This document shows, piece by piece, positions 34,926-47,200 of a DNA stretch of 64,000 nt. Position 1 is the stretch's first letter. Each line of letters begins with the position of its first letter. The DNA is from Pseudoalteromonas amylolytica (lineage in GTDB: Bacteria > Pseudomonadota > Gammaproteobacteria > Enterobacterales > Alteromonadaceae). The DNA lies in the NCBI RefSeq assembly GCF_001854605.1, contig NZ_MKJU01000006.1, positions 1-64,000 of the forward strand, read 5' to 3'. A model generated the notes under the pieces. That model did not search any database. It was not told the origin of the DNA and saw only the letters and a list, made by a program, of their open reading frames with translations. Both the position numbers and the translations under genes were made by a program.

Positions 34926-35606
34926 ATGGCACGCGGTGTAAACAAAGTTATTTTGGTTGGTAATCTAGGACAAGATCCAGAAGTACGCTATATGCCTAAC
35001 GGCAATGGTGTTGCGAATATCAGTATTGCCACTACAGACAGCTGGAAAGATAAAAACACAGGCCAGTTGCAAGAACGCACCGAGTGGCACCGAGTGGTGT
35101 TATTTGGCAAGCTAGCTGAAGTTGCGGGTGAATACTTGCGTAAGGGTTCACAAGTCTACATTGAAGGTCGTCTACAGACGCGTAAATGGACAGACCAAAG
35201 TGGCCAAGAAAAATATACCACAGAAATCGTTGTTGATATGGGCGGTCAAATGCAAATGTTAGGCGGTCGTGGTGAGCAGCAAGGCGGCGCACCATATCAA
35301 GGTGGCCAACAGCAGCAAAGCAACTATGGTCAGCAGCAGTACGCAAGCCAAGCGCCACAGCAGCAACAATACTCACAAGGTGCTCAGAGCCAACAGCAAC
35401 CAAGCCAAGGCCACACACAACAAAGTGGTTATGCACCTTCGCAACAGAGTAATACTCATCAAGGAGGTGGTTATGCACCTCAGCAGCCTTCACAACAAAG
35501 TGCACCACAGCAACAAGGTGGCTTTGCTCCTAAGCCTGCGCAATCAGGTGGCGCGTCTAACCCAATGGAACCGCCAATTGATTTTGATGATGATATTCCG
35601 TTCTAA
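34926..35606 (+). CDS. ssb: Single-stranded DNA-binding protein SSB
   Basis: 226 residues. The N-terminal OB fold (1-112) has the conserved start [20 protein letters not shown] and the [12 protein letters not shown] strand. A Gln/Gly-rich linker of about 100 residues follows, longer than in E. coli. The acidic tip DFDDDIPF binds repair and replication partners. It coats single strands as a tetramer. A GAGGAGAGG ribosome site precedes ATG 34926. Confidence 0.97.
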   Translation: MARGVNKVILVGNLGQDPEVRYMPNGNGVANISIATTDSWKDKNTGQLQERTEWHRVVLFGKLAEVAGEYLRKGSQVYIEGRLQTRKWTDQSGQEKYTTEIVVDMGGQMQMLGGRGEQQGGAPYQGGQQQQSNYGQQQYASQAPQQQQYSQGAQSQQQPSQGHTQQSGYAPSQQSNTHQGGGYAPQQPSQQSAPQQQGGFAPKPAQSGGASNPMEPPIDFDDDIPF

Positions 35607-35643
35607 TTCAAGACAAAATTTAGAATGTTGAAAAATTACTTAG

Positions 35644-35668
35644 AAAGCCGCTATTAAGCGGCTTTTTT
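35644..35668 (+). terminator. Intrinsic terminator after ssb
   Basis: The stem AAAGCCGCT / AGCGGCTTT with loop ATTA is followed by T residues; it is a textbook factor-independent terminator 37 bases past the ssb stop. Confidence 0.92.
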
Positions 35669-35784
35669 AATGCTCAAATAAAATAATCTGTACCTAATAT
35701 TGAAAATCATTCCTGCACCCATATCTCTTATCAAAATAGTCATCAGTTGTGTTTTAGTTAACGCGCTGACAAAGAGGGATAAAG

Positions 35785-36222
35785 GTGGAAATATCACTTC
35801 AGGAAATAACCAAAGATAACTATGAAGCTGTTTGTGATCTCGATGTTAAAAAAGAACAGGAAGAGTTGGTTGCATGCAATATGTGGTCTCTTGTTGAGTC
35901 CATGTTTAACGATGGTTATGTCACAAGAGCGATATACGCAGACAATGAAGCGGTTGGCTTTTTAATGTGGGTTAAGGAGTCTTTGCATAAAGTCTCAATC
36001 TGGCGCTTTATGATAGATCAAAACCATCAACAAAAAGGCATTGGCCGCGTGGCTTTAAAGCTTGCCTTAAGAGAGATAAGAACATACCAAGACCTTAAAG
36101 AAATTGAAATTTGTTACATGCCACACAACCCCGTTGCAAAAGACTTTTATGCAAGTTTTGGGTTTGTTGAGATTGGTATGGATGAAGCCGATGAAGAAAT
36201 GCTCGCAAGTATCAAGCTGTAA
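35785..36222 (+). CDS. GNAT-family acetyltransferase (SpeG/BltD/PaiA-like)
   Basis: 145 residues. The acetyl-CoA loop is QQKGIGR (about 92-98) and the C-terminal segment NPVAKDFYASFGFVEIG is typical. The start (ISLQEITKDNYEAVCDLDV) and the FLMWVKES strand resemble diamine/spermine acetyltransferases, so a polyamine substrate is plausible but not proven. GTG 35785 is preceded by GAGGGATAAAG. Confidence 0.82.
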   Translation: MEISLQEITKDNYEAVCDLDVKKEQEELVACNMWSLVESMFNDGYVTRAIYADNEAVGFLMWVKESLHKVSIWRFMIDQNHQQKGIGRVALKLALREIRTYQDLKEIEICYMPHNPVAKDFYASFGFVEIGMDEADEEMLASIKL

Positions 36223-36257
36223 CGATCGCTTAAAAATGTTTATTAAAGCTAGACAAT

Positions 36258-36284
36258 AAAAAGGCCTTCATTGAAAGCCCTTTT
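36258..36284 (+). terminator. Intrinsic terminator after the acetyltransferase gene
   Basis: An imperfect hairpin (AAAAAGGCCTTC against GAAAGCCCTTTT) flanked by A and T runs lies 36 bases past the stop. It may serve both this gene and the convergent CPBP gene. Confidence 0.6.
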
Positions 36285-36374
36285 CATTTGCATCATATTC
36301 TAAGCGGCAAGGGTATAAATATATTCATACCTAATTATTCATTATTGTTGTTCATGAATGACGATTAGACGTTT

Positions 36375-37091
36375 TTAAACAGCAACAAACTCTACATAAT
36401 AAATCGTTTTGCCTACCACTGTGATATTGATAAGCGCATGCATGAGTACACAGGTTAGAATTGAGTTGGTATGCATTCTTGCCAGACACAGCATGATCCC
36501 CTGACAAAATATGATAGCAATCAGGTATAACTCGTACTGAGGATGTACCATACCCCATAGTAAAGAGGTAACGATCACCGCACCTGCGGGGCGTAAAAAT
36601 GAGCGTGAAAAACCATGGAACAAATAACCACGAAAGAATAGCTCTTCAAATAGAGGCGCAATCACGATCACTGCGATTAACAGCAACCATAGCGCATCGG
36701 CTGAAGTATAAAGCGATACCGCATAGTCATCCGCAAAGGGTTTACCCATGGTATACATGATTGAGTGGCTAACTAGCAGAAACAATGCTGTTACACCTAG
36801 CCATTTGACCAAGTCGGGCATGGAAGAGGCTTTGATAGCTAAATATTGTAAGAAGTCTTTTGTTCCGAATCGGACCAGCGCAAATATCAAGGTCGAACAG
36901 ACCAGAAAAGAGGCGAAAGTGGCAACGGATACAACCCAGGCATCACTCGTCTTGTTTCCCGCAGCCAATTTTGCGGCATCTACATAGTGCGAAGAAACAC
37001 TGTCTTGCACCAATATGAAGAAGAAAAGAATGAGCGCTCCACCAAGTAAAGTGCCTATAAAGCCAAAGTAGTGATCGGTTTGTCTAATCAT
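36375..37091 (-). CDS. CPBP-family intramembrane metalloprotease
   Basis: 238 residues with about seven hydrophobic helices. The family motifs are visible: EELFFRG (E-E-x-x-x-R, about 158), then the H in LLWGMVHPQYEL (about 192) and the terminal LMHALIN. These belong to the Abi/CAAX-protease group, which includes bacteriocin-immunity proteins and prenyl endopeptidases. The start at 37091 is chosen because AAGGAA lies seven bases upstream; an ATG 30 bases earlier is in frame. It is the last recognisable gene before the NRPS cluster and points away from it. Confidence 0.82.
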   Translation of the reverse strand: MIRQTDHYFGFIGTLLGGALILFFFILVQDSVSSHYVDAAKLAAGNKTSDAWVVSVATFASFLVCSTLIFALVRFGTKDFLQYLAIKASSMPDLVKWLGVTALFLLVSHSIMYTMGKPFADDYAVSLYTSADALWLLLIAVIVIAPLFEELFFRGYLFHGFSRSFLRPAGAVIVTSLLWGMVHPQYELYLIAIIFCQGIMLCLARMHTNSILTCVLMHALINITVVGKTIYYVEFVAV

Positions 37092-37372
37092 TAGAATATT
37101 CCTTATAGTCATAGCAGACATTTGTTTATAACGTTAATCATTCAATTCACGTTTATCCATTACCAGCCACGCTAACTACCCGCGCAGATCACAGCCACGC
37201 AGCATTTAGTCGTTGATATACTTTCCATGTAATAGGCACGATATTGATAAATAGTGAGTTGTTGTAGTAATGGTAAGAATAGCGCCGTAGTGAATAGGGT
37301 TCATGCTCTACCATATGGAAATAACATTAACACAGATATAACAATTTAGTAATGTGAATTATGTAATAACTT

Positions 37373-37612
37373 ATGACACAAAAACAGTACAAAGTAGAGA
37401 TAAGATGGCTCTCCAAGACTAGTACAGTTGAGTTCTACCTACTACCTGATAGTTCATACAGGACGGGCAAACACAGCGGCTTTTCCTGTTACCTGACAGT
37501 TCCTACAGGCAGGGTGAAAATATCGCATTTTCGAGGACCTAAAAAGCGCTTTTTAAGGGCGCTTACTCTTCGCTATTCTCGCATCAAAAAGCTGCATAAT
37601 CACAGCCATTAA
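37373..37612 (+). CDS. Doubtful small ORF
   Basis: 79 codons from ATG 37373, encoding a basic, Ser/Arg/Lys-rich peptide with no recognisable domain and no clear ribosome site. It spans the 20-bp direct repeat, which argues that it may be non-coding repetitive DNA. Kept at low confidence because it is the only open frame of size in the spacer. Confidence 0.2.
   Translation: MTQKQYKVEIRWLSKTSTVEFYLLPDSSYRTGKHSGFSCYLTVPTGRVKISHFRGPKKRFLRALTLRYSRIKKLHNHSH
37443..37509 (+). repeat. 20-bp direct repeat pair in the spacer
   Basis: TACCTGATAGTTCATACAGG (37443-37462) and TACCTGACAGTTCCTACAGG (37490-37509) agree at 18 of 20 positions, with starts 47 bases apart. They may be a fragment of a dispersed intergenic repeat or paired regulator sites. 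Confidence 0.55.
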
Positions 37613-37945
37613 ATTATTGCCCAAAGCCCATTATTACTAGCTTTTTGGGGTCATAAAGCAGTGTCAGTCGATTTATTTTAACTTCCTAAACACTGCATAA
37701 TTACCATAAACAATCGCAATAGTTCTTAGTGTGCGCCAACGGCGTATACGGCGGCAATATGGCGTCAAAATCTCACCCTTAACACCTACCTAGTATTTAT
37801 CCCAGTACTGCTCAATCACCACATCGTAGACAATTTGTTCAAGCATGTATTGATGCACTCCATACATTGCACCTTCTTTTATGAAGCTAGCTCAACTTAG
37901 ACGGCTTCACTTATTGAATAAGGATAAAGAAAGGTGTGAGCACTT

Positions 37946-37957
37946 ACTTACGTAAGT
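37946..37957. promoter_or_regulatory. Perfect 12-bp palindrome, possible operator of the NRPS operon
   Basis: ACTTACGTAAGT is a perfect palindrome about 250 bases upstream of the first biosynthetic gene; an AAGTAAGTAA half-like sequence follows at about 38001. The geometry suits a dimeric repressor or activator, but no regulator gene is present to link to it. Confidence 0.35.
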
Positions 37958-38208
37958 GTTGGGAGAGTTTCAATATGACTGCAAACCTTATCTTTAAAGC
38001 AAGTAAGTAACGCTGAAGGCAAGGGGAGCGCTTTGGTTCGTTGGCATCATTTTTTTGAAAAATGAGGCGGTAAATAGAGTGCTAATTGTGTGCGGCTTTT
38101 ATGACTTAGGTACCAGCATTAAATGTGATGCAGCGGTGCTTTAGAGCGACACCTAAACACATGGTTAGTGAACAAGTTCTAATAAAACAATAATAAGGGA
38201 AGCAATAT

Positions 38209-41200
38209 ATGCCTGAAGCATTTAGCTTAAGATTGGACAATGAACAGGTGCCATTTAGCAATCTGGTAGAGATTGTACAGTGGCACTTGCAGCGTCATCC
38301 AGATCGAGAGGTGTTTCAATTTCTTAAAGACGGTGAAGTTGAGTGTCACCCTGTAAGCTATTTTGAATTAGATCAAAAAGCCAAAGAAATTGCGGTGCAA
38401 TTGTTGAGTGAAGCTCAGTGTGGAGATAGAGCTCTACTTGTTTTGCAAAATGGAATTGACTTTATTACAGGATTTTTTGGCTGTTTATATGCTGGGATAT
38501 GCGCCGTACCTGTTTACCCACCTCAAAATCGCCAAGCGTATTTAGAGCGACTAGAGATGATAGCAACGGACTGCCAAGCACGTTTTGTGCTGGGGACCCG
38601 TGATTACTTCGACAATGCGCAGTCGCGTTTAGAAGCGTTTGAAACGCTCGGCAAGGCAACAAAAATAGCGGTTGATGAGCGTGAAGAAGATACCTCAGGT
38701 TATGTATTACCTGCTCTGAATCAAGACAGCCTAGCCTTTTTACAATACACCTCAGGTTCAACGTCAGCACCGAAAGGTGTGATGGTCACGCATGGCAATC
38801 TGATCAACAACATTGCATCGATGCAATCATGTTTTGGTCATGATGAGCAAACGATCATCGCCTCTTGGTTACCCATGTTTCATGATATGGGCTTGATTGG
38901 TGCTGTGCTACAGCCGATTTGTATTGGTGGCAAAGTGATTGCCATGACGCCAGCAGCGTTTCTACAAAAGCCCATGCGTTGGTTAGATGCCATTTCAAAG
39001 TACCGAGCAACCTCTTCTTTTGCCCCTAACTTTGCCTATGACTTGTGTGTGAGCAAGGCCACAGAGGAAGATCTACAGCGTCTTGACCTATCGACTTGGA
39101 CCATGGCACTCAATGGTGCCGAACCCATAAAACCTGAAACAGTTAAAGCTTTTGCTAATAAGTTTGCACCATGTGGATTACATGCGAACACGATGTACCC
39201 GGGCTATGGTTTAGCTGAGGCGACGCTGTTTGTATCGGGTGCCCAGCGCCTGAGCGCACCGCAGTTTTTAGAGGTTGCAGTCTCTAATTATCAGCACAGA
39301 GATTTAGTCAAACCAGTGACAAGCGGCGGCGCAACCAGAGAACTAGTCAGTTCAGGTATCCCTAGTCCTTACAACGATGTAGTCATTGTTGATCCAGAAG
39401 ATCACAGCCGTTTGGCAGACGGTCAAGTCGGCGAGGTGTGGGTTCGAGGTGAGAACGTGGCATCTGGATATTGGCAGAATGAAGAGAAAACCATTGAAAC
39501 CTTTAGAGCCACAATCCGCGGCGAAGACGATGTTCATTACATGCGTACCGGTGATTTGGGTTTTATCCACCAGCAGCATCTATTCATTTGCGGTCGTATC
39601 AAAGAACTTATCATTATTCGTGGTGCGAACTTCTACCCACAAAACATCGAACAAACATTACAAAACAATATCGATGGCTTAAAACCCAATGGTGGCGCGG
39701 CATTTACGATTGAGCATGAAGGTGAAGATGCGCTGGTAATTGTACAAGAAGTTGAAAGAACTTGGCTGAAAAAGGTAGACCCAGAAGCCGTAGCCCAGCA
39801 AGCGCGCGCTTTGATTGCCAGTGAGTATGGCTTGTCGCTACACGCGTTTGTCATGATCCGTCCGATGACCCTACCAAAAACATCCTCAGGGAAAATACAA
39901 CGTGCTCGTGCCAAGCAATACTTTGCAAGCGGCGAACTTAAGGTGGTATCAGAAACTATCTTTACAGCGGCTTCTAAAAACAGTGAATCAGCGCATACGC
40001 TTGATATTAAGTCATTCGGCCTCAGCTCTGAACTTGCTGATGTGGTGTTGGGTTTAGCGCTACTGATCGCACACAAGGCTAAACTACCCGTTGCACAACT
40101 GGATATTGAACAATCGATTATTCTCACCGGCTTGGACTCAATTACTCTGAACAGCCTAGTGGCAACGGTTAAAAATGTATTTGGTGTGACCTTATCACTT
40201 GGTGAGTTGTTGCAATCGAGTTCGCTACTGGATATCGCACAAAACATCGTTGAGCAAAGACAAGATGGTCAAAGCGCACCGTTGCTTGCGCTAAAGCAGC
40301 ACAATTACTCGCAGCACGATGCATTTGACCTCAGCGTTAACCAAATGCAGATGTGGTTATTGCACCAAAAAACGCCTCATAGTGCGGCGTACAATGTGCC
40401 TATGTGCTTACAAGGCCAGTTTGACAAGGTACAACTTGAGCTGGCGCTTACAAATATGCTTGACGCAAACCCTATTTTGCGTACGCATATCTCGTTTAAT
40501 GCTCAACAAAACAAGTGGCAGCAGCGCATTTTACCTATGCCAGAAGTGACATTGATTGAGCACAGTGAAGTGTTAGCATCAGCTGAACTGGCGCGAAGCA
40601 CAATTGCTGAAGCTGCACAGCAACCTTTTGATTTAGAACATGAGCCTTGCTATCGCTTTGAGCTGTTCCCGCTTGAAGATGGTAGCCAGTGTCTATTATT
40701 GACCTTCCACCACATGGTGGTTGATTTAACCTCAATGCTGGGATTAACCAAGGCTCTGTTGGCACAGCTTAGCGGTCAGGGTGTAGCACCACTGAACACG
40801 AGCGCCAGTTACCAAGACTTCATCGCATGGCAGTGTGAACAAGGGGAATCAGAAAAGGGCCAAAACGCTGCCCGTTACTGGCAAGAAAAGCTCGCCGCTG
40901 ATTTACCTGCATTGCAATGGCCAATGCGAAATAGCCAGCCACAAATGACTCCAGGACAAGGTACGTCATTTGAGTTTGCAAGCGACTTTAGTTCGGCTGA
41001 GTTGAGCCAAGCATGTAAGCAGTTGGGGTGTACACAAAACAGCTTTATTTTTAGTGCATACCAGTTGTTCTTGACTAAATTGTGCCACGAACGCCAATTT
41101 GCAGTAGGTATTTTGAATACGGGGCGTATTGCGCCAGAGTTCCTTGATTGCACGGGGTACTTTGTTGAGCCACAAGTGTTTTTAGCCAATGTTGGTCTGA

Positions 41201-44200
41201 ATGCTTCATTCTGTGAGTTGGTTGCGCAGACGCAACAACAGCTCTTTACTATGGTTGAACATGCGGGTAGTTCGTTACAAAGCATGTTGGCGCAGGAAAG
41301 CAAGCATGAGCAATCGTTACAAACCTTGTTTACCTTCTATCCGCATCAAGCACATGCCATTGCACCGTTTAATGCAGCTATGGAGCCTCGTGTTATTAGT
41401 GGCTGTGAAGCTTATCAACATATTCCTTTGCCTTCTTTAGGGGCGCAGTTCGATTTATCACTGATAGCAGCCGATGACGGCGAGCAGTTACAGTTCAGAT
41501 TTGAATATCACAATGAGCTGTTCAACGAGCAACATATTGCTAAGTTTGCTGAGTTTTTCAGTCATGTGATGGGCACTTTGGTTAAACAGCCAAACTTGCG
41601 CTCAGAGCAGCTTGCCTTACAACCAACGCAAGCCCATGACCACGCATGCTTGCAAGCCAGCTTTACGACCAAGGACTTTGCTCAGCAGGGCCATGTGCAT
41701 GAGCTGTTCACCAAGCAAGCACAGCGAAATCCAGATGCAATAGCCTGTCGTTTTGGCAATGAGTCTTTACGTTACAGCGAGCTTGAGGCCAAGGCCAATG
41801 GCTTAGCTAAGTTACTGATTGAGAAAACCAATCATCAGGACCCAGTGGGTATTTATGCCGAGCGTTCGTTGGAGCTTGTAGTTGCGATTGTGGCCTGTTT
41901 AAAGGCGGGTTGTCCTTATGTACCTATCGATCCAACTCAACCTGACGAACGTGTAGCAACAATCATTGATACCGCAAAAATTGCACTGCTGCTGAGCAAT
42001 CAGCCACAGCTGCCGTGTGATGTGCAAAATATCACGCTGGACGTTACCCAGATTGACTCATTGGATGCCGATGCAGTGCCAGTACGTACAATTACAGAGC
42101 GCGACCTTGCTTATATCATCTTTACTTCAGGGTCCACGGGTACTCCCAAAGGGGTAATGAATAATCATGGCGCAATTCGCAACCGTGTACTGTGGATGCA
42201 AGACGAGTATCAGGTTACACACGACGATGTGATCTTACAAAAAACCCCTTATACCTTTGATGTATCGGTGTGGGAATTCTTGCTACCTCTGATCAGCGGT
42301 GCAACCTTGGTATTGGCAAAGCCACAAGGACACAAAGACAGTGATTACTTGAGTGATTTAATCGCACAGCAAGGTGTCACTTTATTACACTTTGTACCAT
42401 CGATGTTAGAGGTGTATCTGGGTAATCCAAATACCCAATTGGCAAGTGTTAGGGATGTCTTTTGTAGTGGTGAAGCCTTGTCGGTCGATTTGCAAAACCG
42501 CTTCTTTACTCGCTTTGCTCACAGTCGGTTGCACAATCTTTATGGCCCAACTGAAGCGGCTATTGACGTGACATACTGGCAGTGTGATCCACACTCGCAA
42601 AGTGCATTCGTGCCAATCGGTCGCGCTATCGACAATATCCAGCTTTATGTATTGGACGCTGAGTTACAACCCGTACCAGCAGGTTGTTTAGGGGAGCTTT
42701 ACATTGGCGGAATTGGCTTAGCCAATGGCTATGTGAATCAGCCAGAGCTGACAGCTAACACCTTTATTGATAATCCCTTTGTTGCGCAAGCCGATGCCAA
42801 AATGTATCGCACTGGCGATCTCGTTCGTTACGAGAAAAACGGCGTGATTGAATATGTAGGACGTACAGATTCACAGGTAAAAGTGCGTGGTTTTAGAATC
42901 GAGTTAGGCGATATTGACGCGCATCTGCTGGCGATTGACCAAGTGCTGGAAGCGGTCACGATAGTGGTGGGTGAAGGCTCGGACAAACAACTAGCGTCTT
43001 ATGTGGTGCTAAATAGTGAACTTGATAGCGACCACATCAAAGCCATGTTGGGTGCAACACTGCCACAGTATATGGTACCAACTTACATCACGGTCATGGA
43101 TACCATGCCAATCAATGCGAATGGCAAATTAGACCGCAAAGCCTTGCCTGCACCTCAATTGACACTCAATGAAAGCGACTATGTTGCACCTGAGTCTGAA
43201 CATGAGCAGCAACTGGCCAATATCTGGGCGCAAGTACTGAACCTTGATGTGAGCGCTATCAGCCGTACGCATAACTTTTTTGACTTAGGTGGCCATTCAT
43301 TAGCCGCTGCAAAGGTTGCAACACTGGCTAAGCTAACGATGCGCAACGTATTTGACGCGCCAGTTTTAGCACAGCAAGCGCAATACTTAGACGTTCAGGC
43401 GACTGACGTACAAGCACCTATCACAAAAATTGAGCGAGATAGCGAACGCTTTGCGCTATCACCTGCGCAGTCACGTCTTTGGTTCCTTAACCAGTTCCAA
43501 GATTTGGGGGGCGCATACAATATTCCTACTGTGCTGCAGTTAACAGGTCAGCTGGATGAAAAGGCTTTACTGAGTAGCATTGAGCAGGTGGTCGCGCGCC
43601 ACGAAATCCTTCGCACTTGTTACGCAAGTGAAGACAATGTGCCTTATCAATATGTTGTACAAGATATCAAATTTGCCGTTGAGCAGCTTGATTGGAGCAG
43701 CATGAACGATGCGCAGCGTGATGACGCCAGAGCACAGTTTATGGCGCAACATGCACAAAGCGCCTTTGACCTTGCCACTGAATTACCGATTAGAGTCGCA
43801 CTTATCAAAGAGCAAGCGAATTGCTACACGCTTTGTATTTGTTTGCACCATATTTCTGCCGATGGCGTCTCGTTAGCGCTACTATTGCAGCAGATCAGTG
43901 CATATTACATGCAGCAAGAGTGCGACTTAGAAGCGCCACAGTTACAGTATTTAGATTACTGCCAATGGCAAGCGAAGCGCTTATCAGACGAAGCGTTTAC
44001 AGCCCAACAGCTAACGTTTTGGACCAAGCAGTTACAAGGTCTCAAGCCTTTATTGCCACTACCAACGGACCGTCCAAGACCAGCTCAGCAAACGACTGCG
44101 GGTGAATGTGTAGCGCTGAACTTTGATAACGAAGTAGTTGCTAAGCTACAGCGCATTGCCACCGAGCACAATGCTAGCTTGTACATGGTGTTAATGAGCG

Positions 44201-47200
44201 CTTACAAACTGTTGCTATCAATCTACAGTAAAGAGCAAGACATTGCTGTTGGTACACCAGTATTGGGTCGTGGTCATACACAACTAGATGATGTATTCGG
44301 GTTCTTTGCTAACACCGTGGTGCTACGTAATGAGATTGACAGTAATGCAACGTTTGCACAGTTGCTGGCACAAGTAAAAGAAACCACGTTGGCGGCCTTT
44401 GAGCATCAGGATTTACCGCTGGATATGCTTATTGAAGCATTGCAAATACCACGTAGTTCCAGCTACAGCCCATTATTCCAAGTGATGTTTAGCCTAGAGC
44501 AACAGCAAGATGTAGGGCCTTTATTTGGTCAGCAGTTAAAAGTAGCGCGCGTATCTCGATTGCATCAGGTTGCTAAATTTGACCTATCAATGATGCTAGA
44601 GCAGCACAATGCGGGTGTATCGGGTTATTTAGAGTTCAATACAGACTTATTTGACAAGCACACCATTGCGCAATTTGCTAAGCACTTTACTGCTTTGCTG
44701 GGTGCGATTTCGACCCGCTATGACCTTGATAAGGTGGCGTTGAAAGAGCTGAACTATCTGCAACAGCCTGAGCTTGAGCTTTTAGCGCAGATGAGCGAGG
44801 GGCCTGCGGCGGTATTTAGCAGTGTGACCGAACAATTTGACCAGCAAGTTGCTTGTCATCCAAATAAAGTCGCCGTGTCATGTGGTGACTCCAGCATGAC
44901 CTATCAACAACTGGCAGAGCGTGCCAATCAGATTGCCAATGTACTGATAGATAAAAATATCACAGGTGCAGTAGGGGTTAGCCTGAAGCCGAGTTGCGAA
45001 GCTGTTGTGGCGTTACTGGCAGTGCTAAAAGCGGGCGCACATTATGTGCCGTTGGATAGCCAGCTACCAGCTCAACGCATGGACCATATCGTCAACGAAA
45101 GCGCAATGTCACATGTGTTGGTGGATGACGCTAGCGAACAGGCATTTTCTGAGCGCAACGTTATCAACGTGCATCAGGTTTCAACGCAAGTTTCTGTTGA
45201 ACTTAAATCTAGCAATTGCGCTGATGACCTTGCCTATTTGATGTTTACCTCGGGATCAACGGGCGCACCAAAAGGGATCACTATCCGTCATGGCAGCATC
45301 ACTCGTTTGGTTAAAGATGCCAGCTACGTTGAGCTGAATGAGCATACGGTGATGCTGCAGGCTGCTTCGTTGTCTTTTGATGCTGCAACATTTGAGATCT
45401 GGGGCGCATTGCTCAACGGCGGACGCTTAGTGGTGCACAATGATGACGTAGTGTCTTGTCAATCATTGCAAGCGCTGAATGAAGTAAATACCGCATGGCT
45501 CACGGCGTCGCTTTTCCATCAATTGGTTGATGAAAATCCTCATTGTTTGGCATCGCTTAAGCAATTGCTAGTCGGTGGTGATGTGGTGTCAGCAGAGCAT
45601 GTTGCCAAAGCCTACGCCAGTAATCCAAATATTCAAATCATTAATGGCTATGGCCCTACCGAGTCAACCACTTTTGCCGCAACACATCGCATTCACGCCG
45701 AGTCTATCGCTTGTCCACGCGGCAGCATTGCAATCGGTAAGCCGATTAACGGGACTCAGCTGTATGTATTGGATGCGCACCAGCGTCCTGTACCGTTCAA
45801 TGTTGCGGGCGAGTTGTACATCGGTGGTTTGGGTTTAGCGACGGGCTACATCAATCAGCCACAACTAAATGAGGCGCAATTTGTTGAGTGCGCGCCATTG
45901 GGTGGACAGCCACAACGCTTGTATCGCTCGGGGGATTTAGTGCGCCGTTTACCAAGTGGTGACATTGAGTTTATTGGCCGTGCCGATGAGCAGGTGAAGC
46001 TGCGTGGTTTCCGTATTGAGTTGGCAGAAATTGACGCAGTTTTGGCCGCTTTGGCGAGTGTTGACAACTGTGTCACTGTGCTGGTGGACGATATGCTGGT
46101 GAGCTATGTGGTGGCTAAGCAAGGTGTCGAGGCATTGCGTGAGCAGCTACAGCAGGTGCTACCTAGCTACATGGTGCCAACCTTTATCATTGCACTTGAT
46201 AGCCTGCCGCTGACGCATAACGGCAAGTTAGACCGCAGAGCATTGCCTGATTACAAAACATTTATTCAGGATATGAGTGATGATGCGCCTGTAAGTGAAC
46301 AAGAATCAGCCCTTGCAGCATTGTGGGCGCAGCTATTGCCGCTTGGGGAGCAAGCGATAGGCCGCAGCAGTGATTTCTTTGCCTTAGGCGGACATTCACT
46401 CCTGGCTGCAAAACTGGTTGCCAAATGTAATAAAGAATTGAACATGCAACTGAGTGTGCGCGAGATTTTTGATAATCCGACACTTTCAAGCATGGCTGGC
46501 AAGTTACAACCACTGGACAGTGTAACGCCACTAACTAAAGCCGATAGAAAGCAATCGCACGGTTTATCTTATGCGCAATCTCGCTTGTGGTTCCTCTCTT
46601 CCATCGACAATGCGGCGGGTGCATACAATGTACCGCTGACGATTAAACTCAGTACCGACACGCACAAGGTGGATGTCTCGCGTTTACGTCAAGCGGTACA
46701 TAAATTGGTTGCCCGCCATGAGGTGCTGCGTACTGCGTACCGCGCCCAGCAAGGGGTACCTAAACAGGAAGTAATGACCGTCGAAGCGGCTTTGGCGCAG
46801 CTAGATATCCCGCTATATCAGGCGCAAGAGCTTGAGCACAGCATTGAGCAATTCATGCATACGTTTAATGGTGCGCTGTTCGATTTAAGCAATGGCTTGC
46901 CGATTAGAGCGGCAATTGTACAAGAGTCTGAAGACACACTTTATCTGGCGCTGTGTATTCATCACATTGCCACCGACGGCAGCTCGATGGCGTTGATTGG
47001 TCAGGAGTTAGCAGAGCTATATCAACAAGATAAAGCCGAGCTGGCCTATCAATACCTAGACTACAGTCAATGGCAACAAGCGACCTTAGAGCAAGGTAAG
47101 GCACAACAGCAACTGGCTTATTGGCAAGCGCAACTCGCTGACTTGCCACCACGGCTCGAGTTGCCAGCGGACTATGCACGTCCAGCTGAGCAATCTTATC

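Larger units (their letters stand above)
37092..38208. other. Gene-poor spacer upstream of the NRPS-PKS operon
   Basis: About 1.1 kb without a convincing gene. It holds one doubtful 79-codon ORF (37373-37612), a 20-bp direct repeat, a perfect palindrome AAAAAGCGCTTTTT (37541-37554) and ACTTACGTAAGT (37946-37957). The last 250 bases are the likely promoter region of the biosynthetic operon. AAGGGA lies about eight bases before ATG 38209. No regulator gene, tRNA or mobile-element end is seen here. Confidence 0.6.

Noticed and set aside
41000..41303. Long antisense ORFs throughout the NRPS and PKS genes
   Set aside because: They overlap well-defined catalytic domains in the other strand, lack ribosome sites and family similarity, and are expected by chance in long coding sequences.
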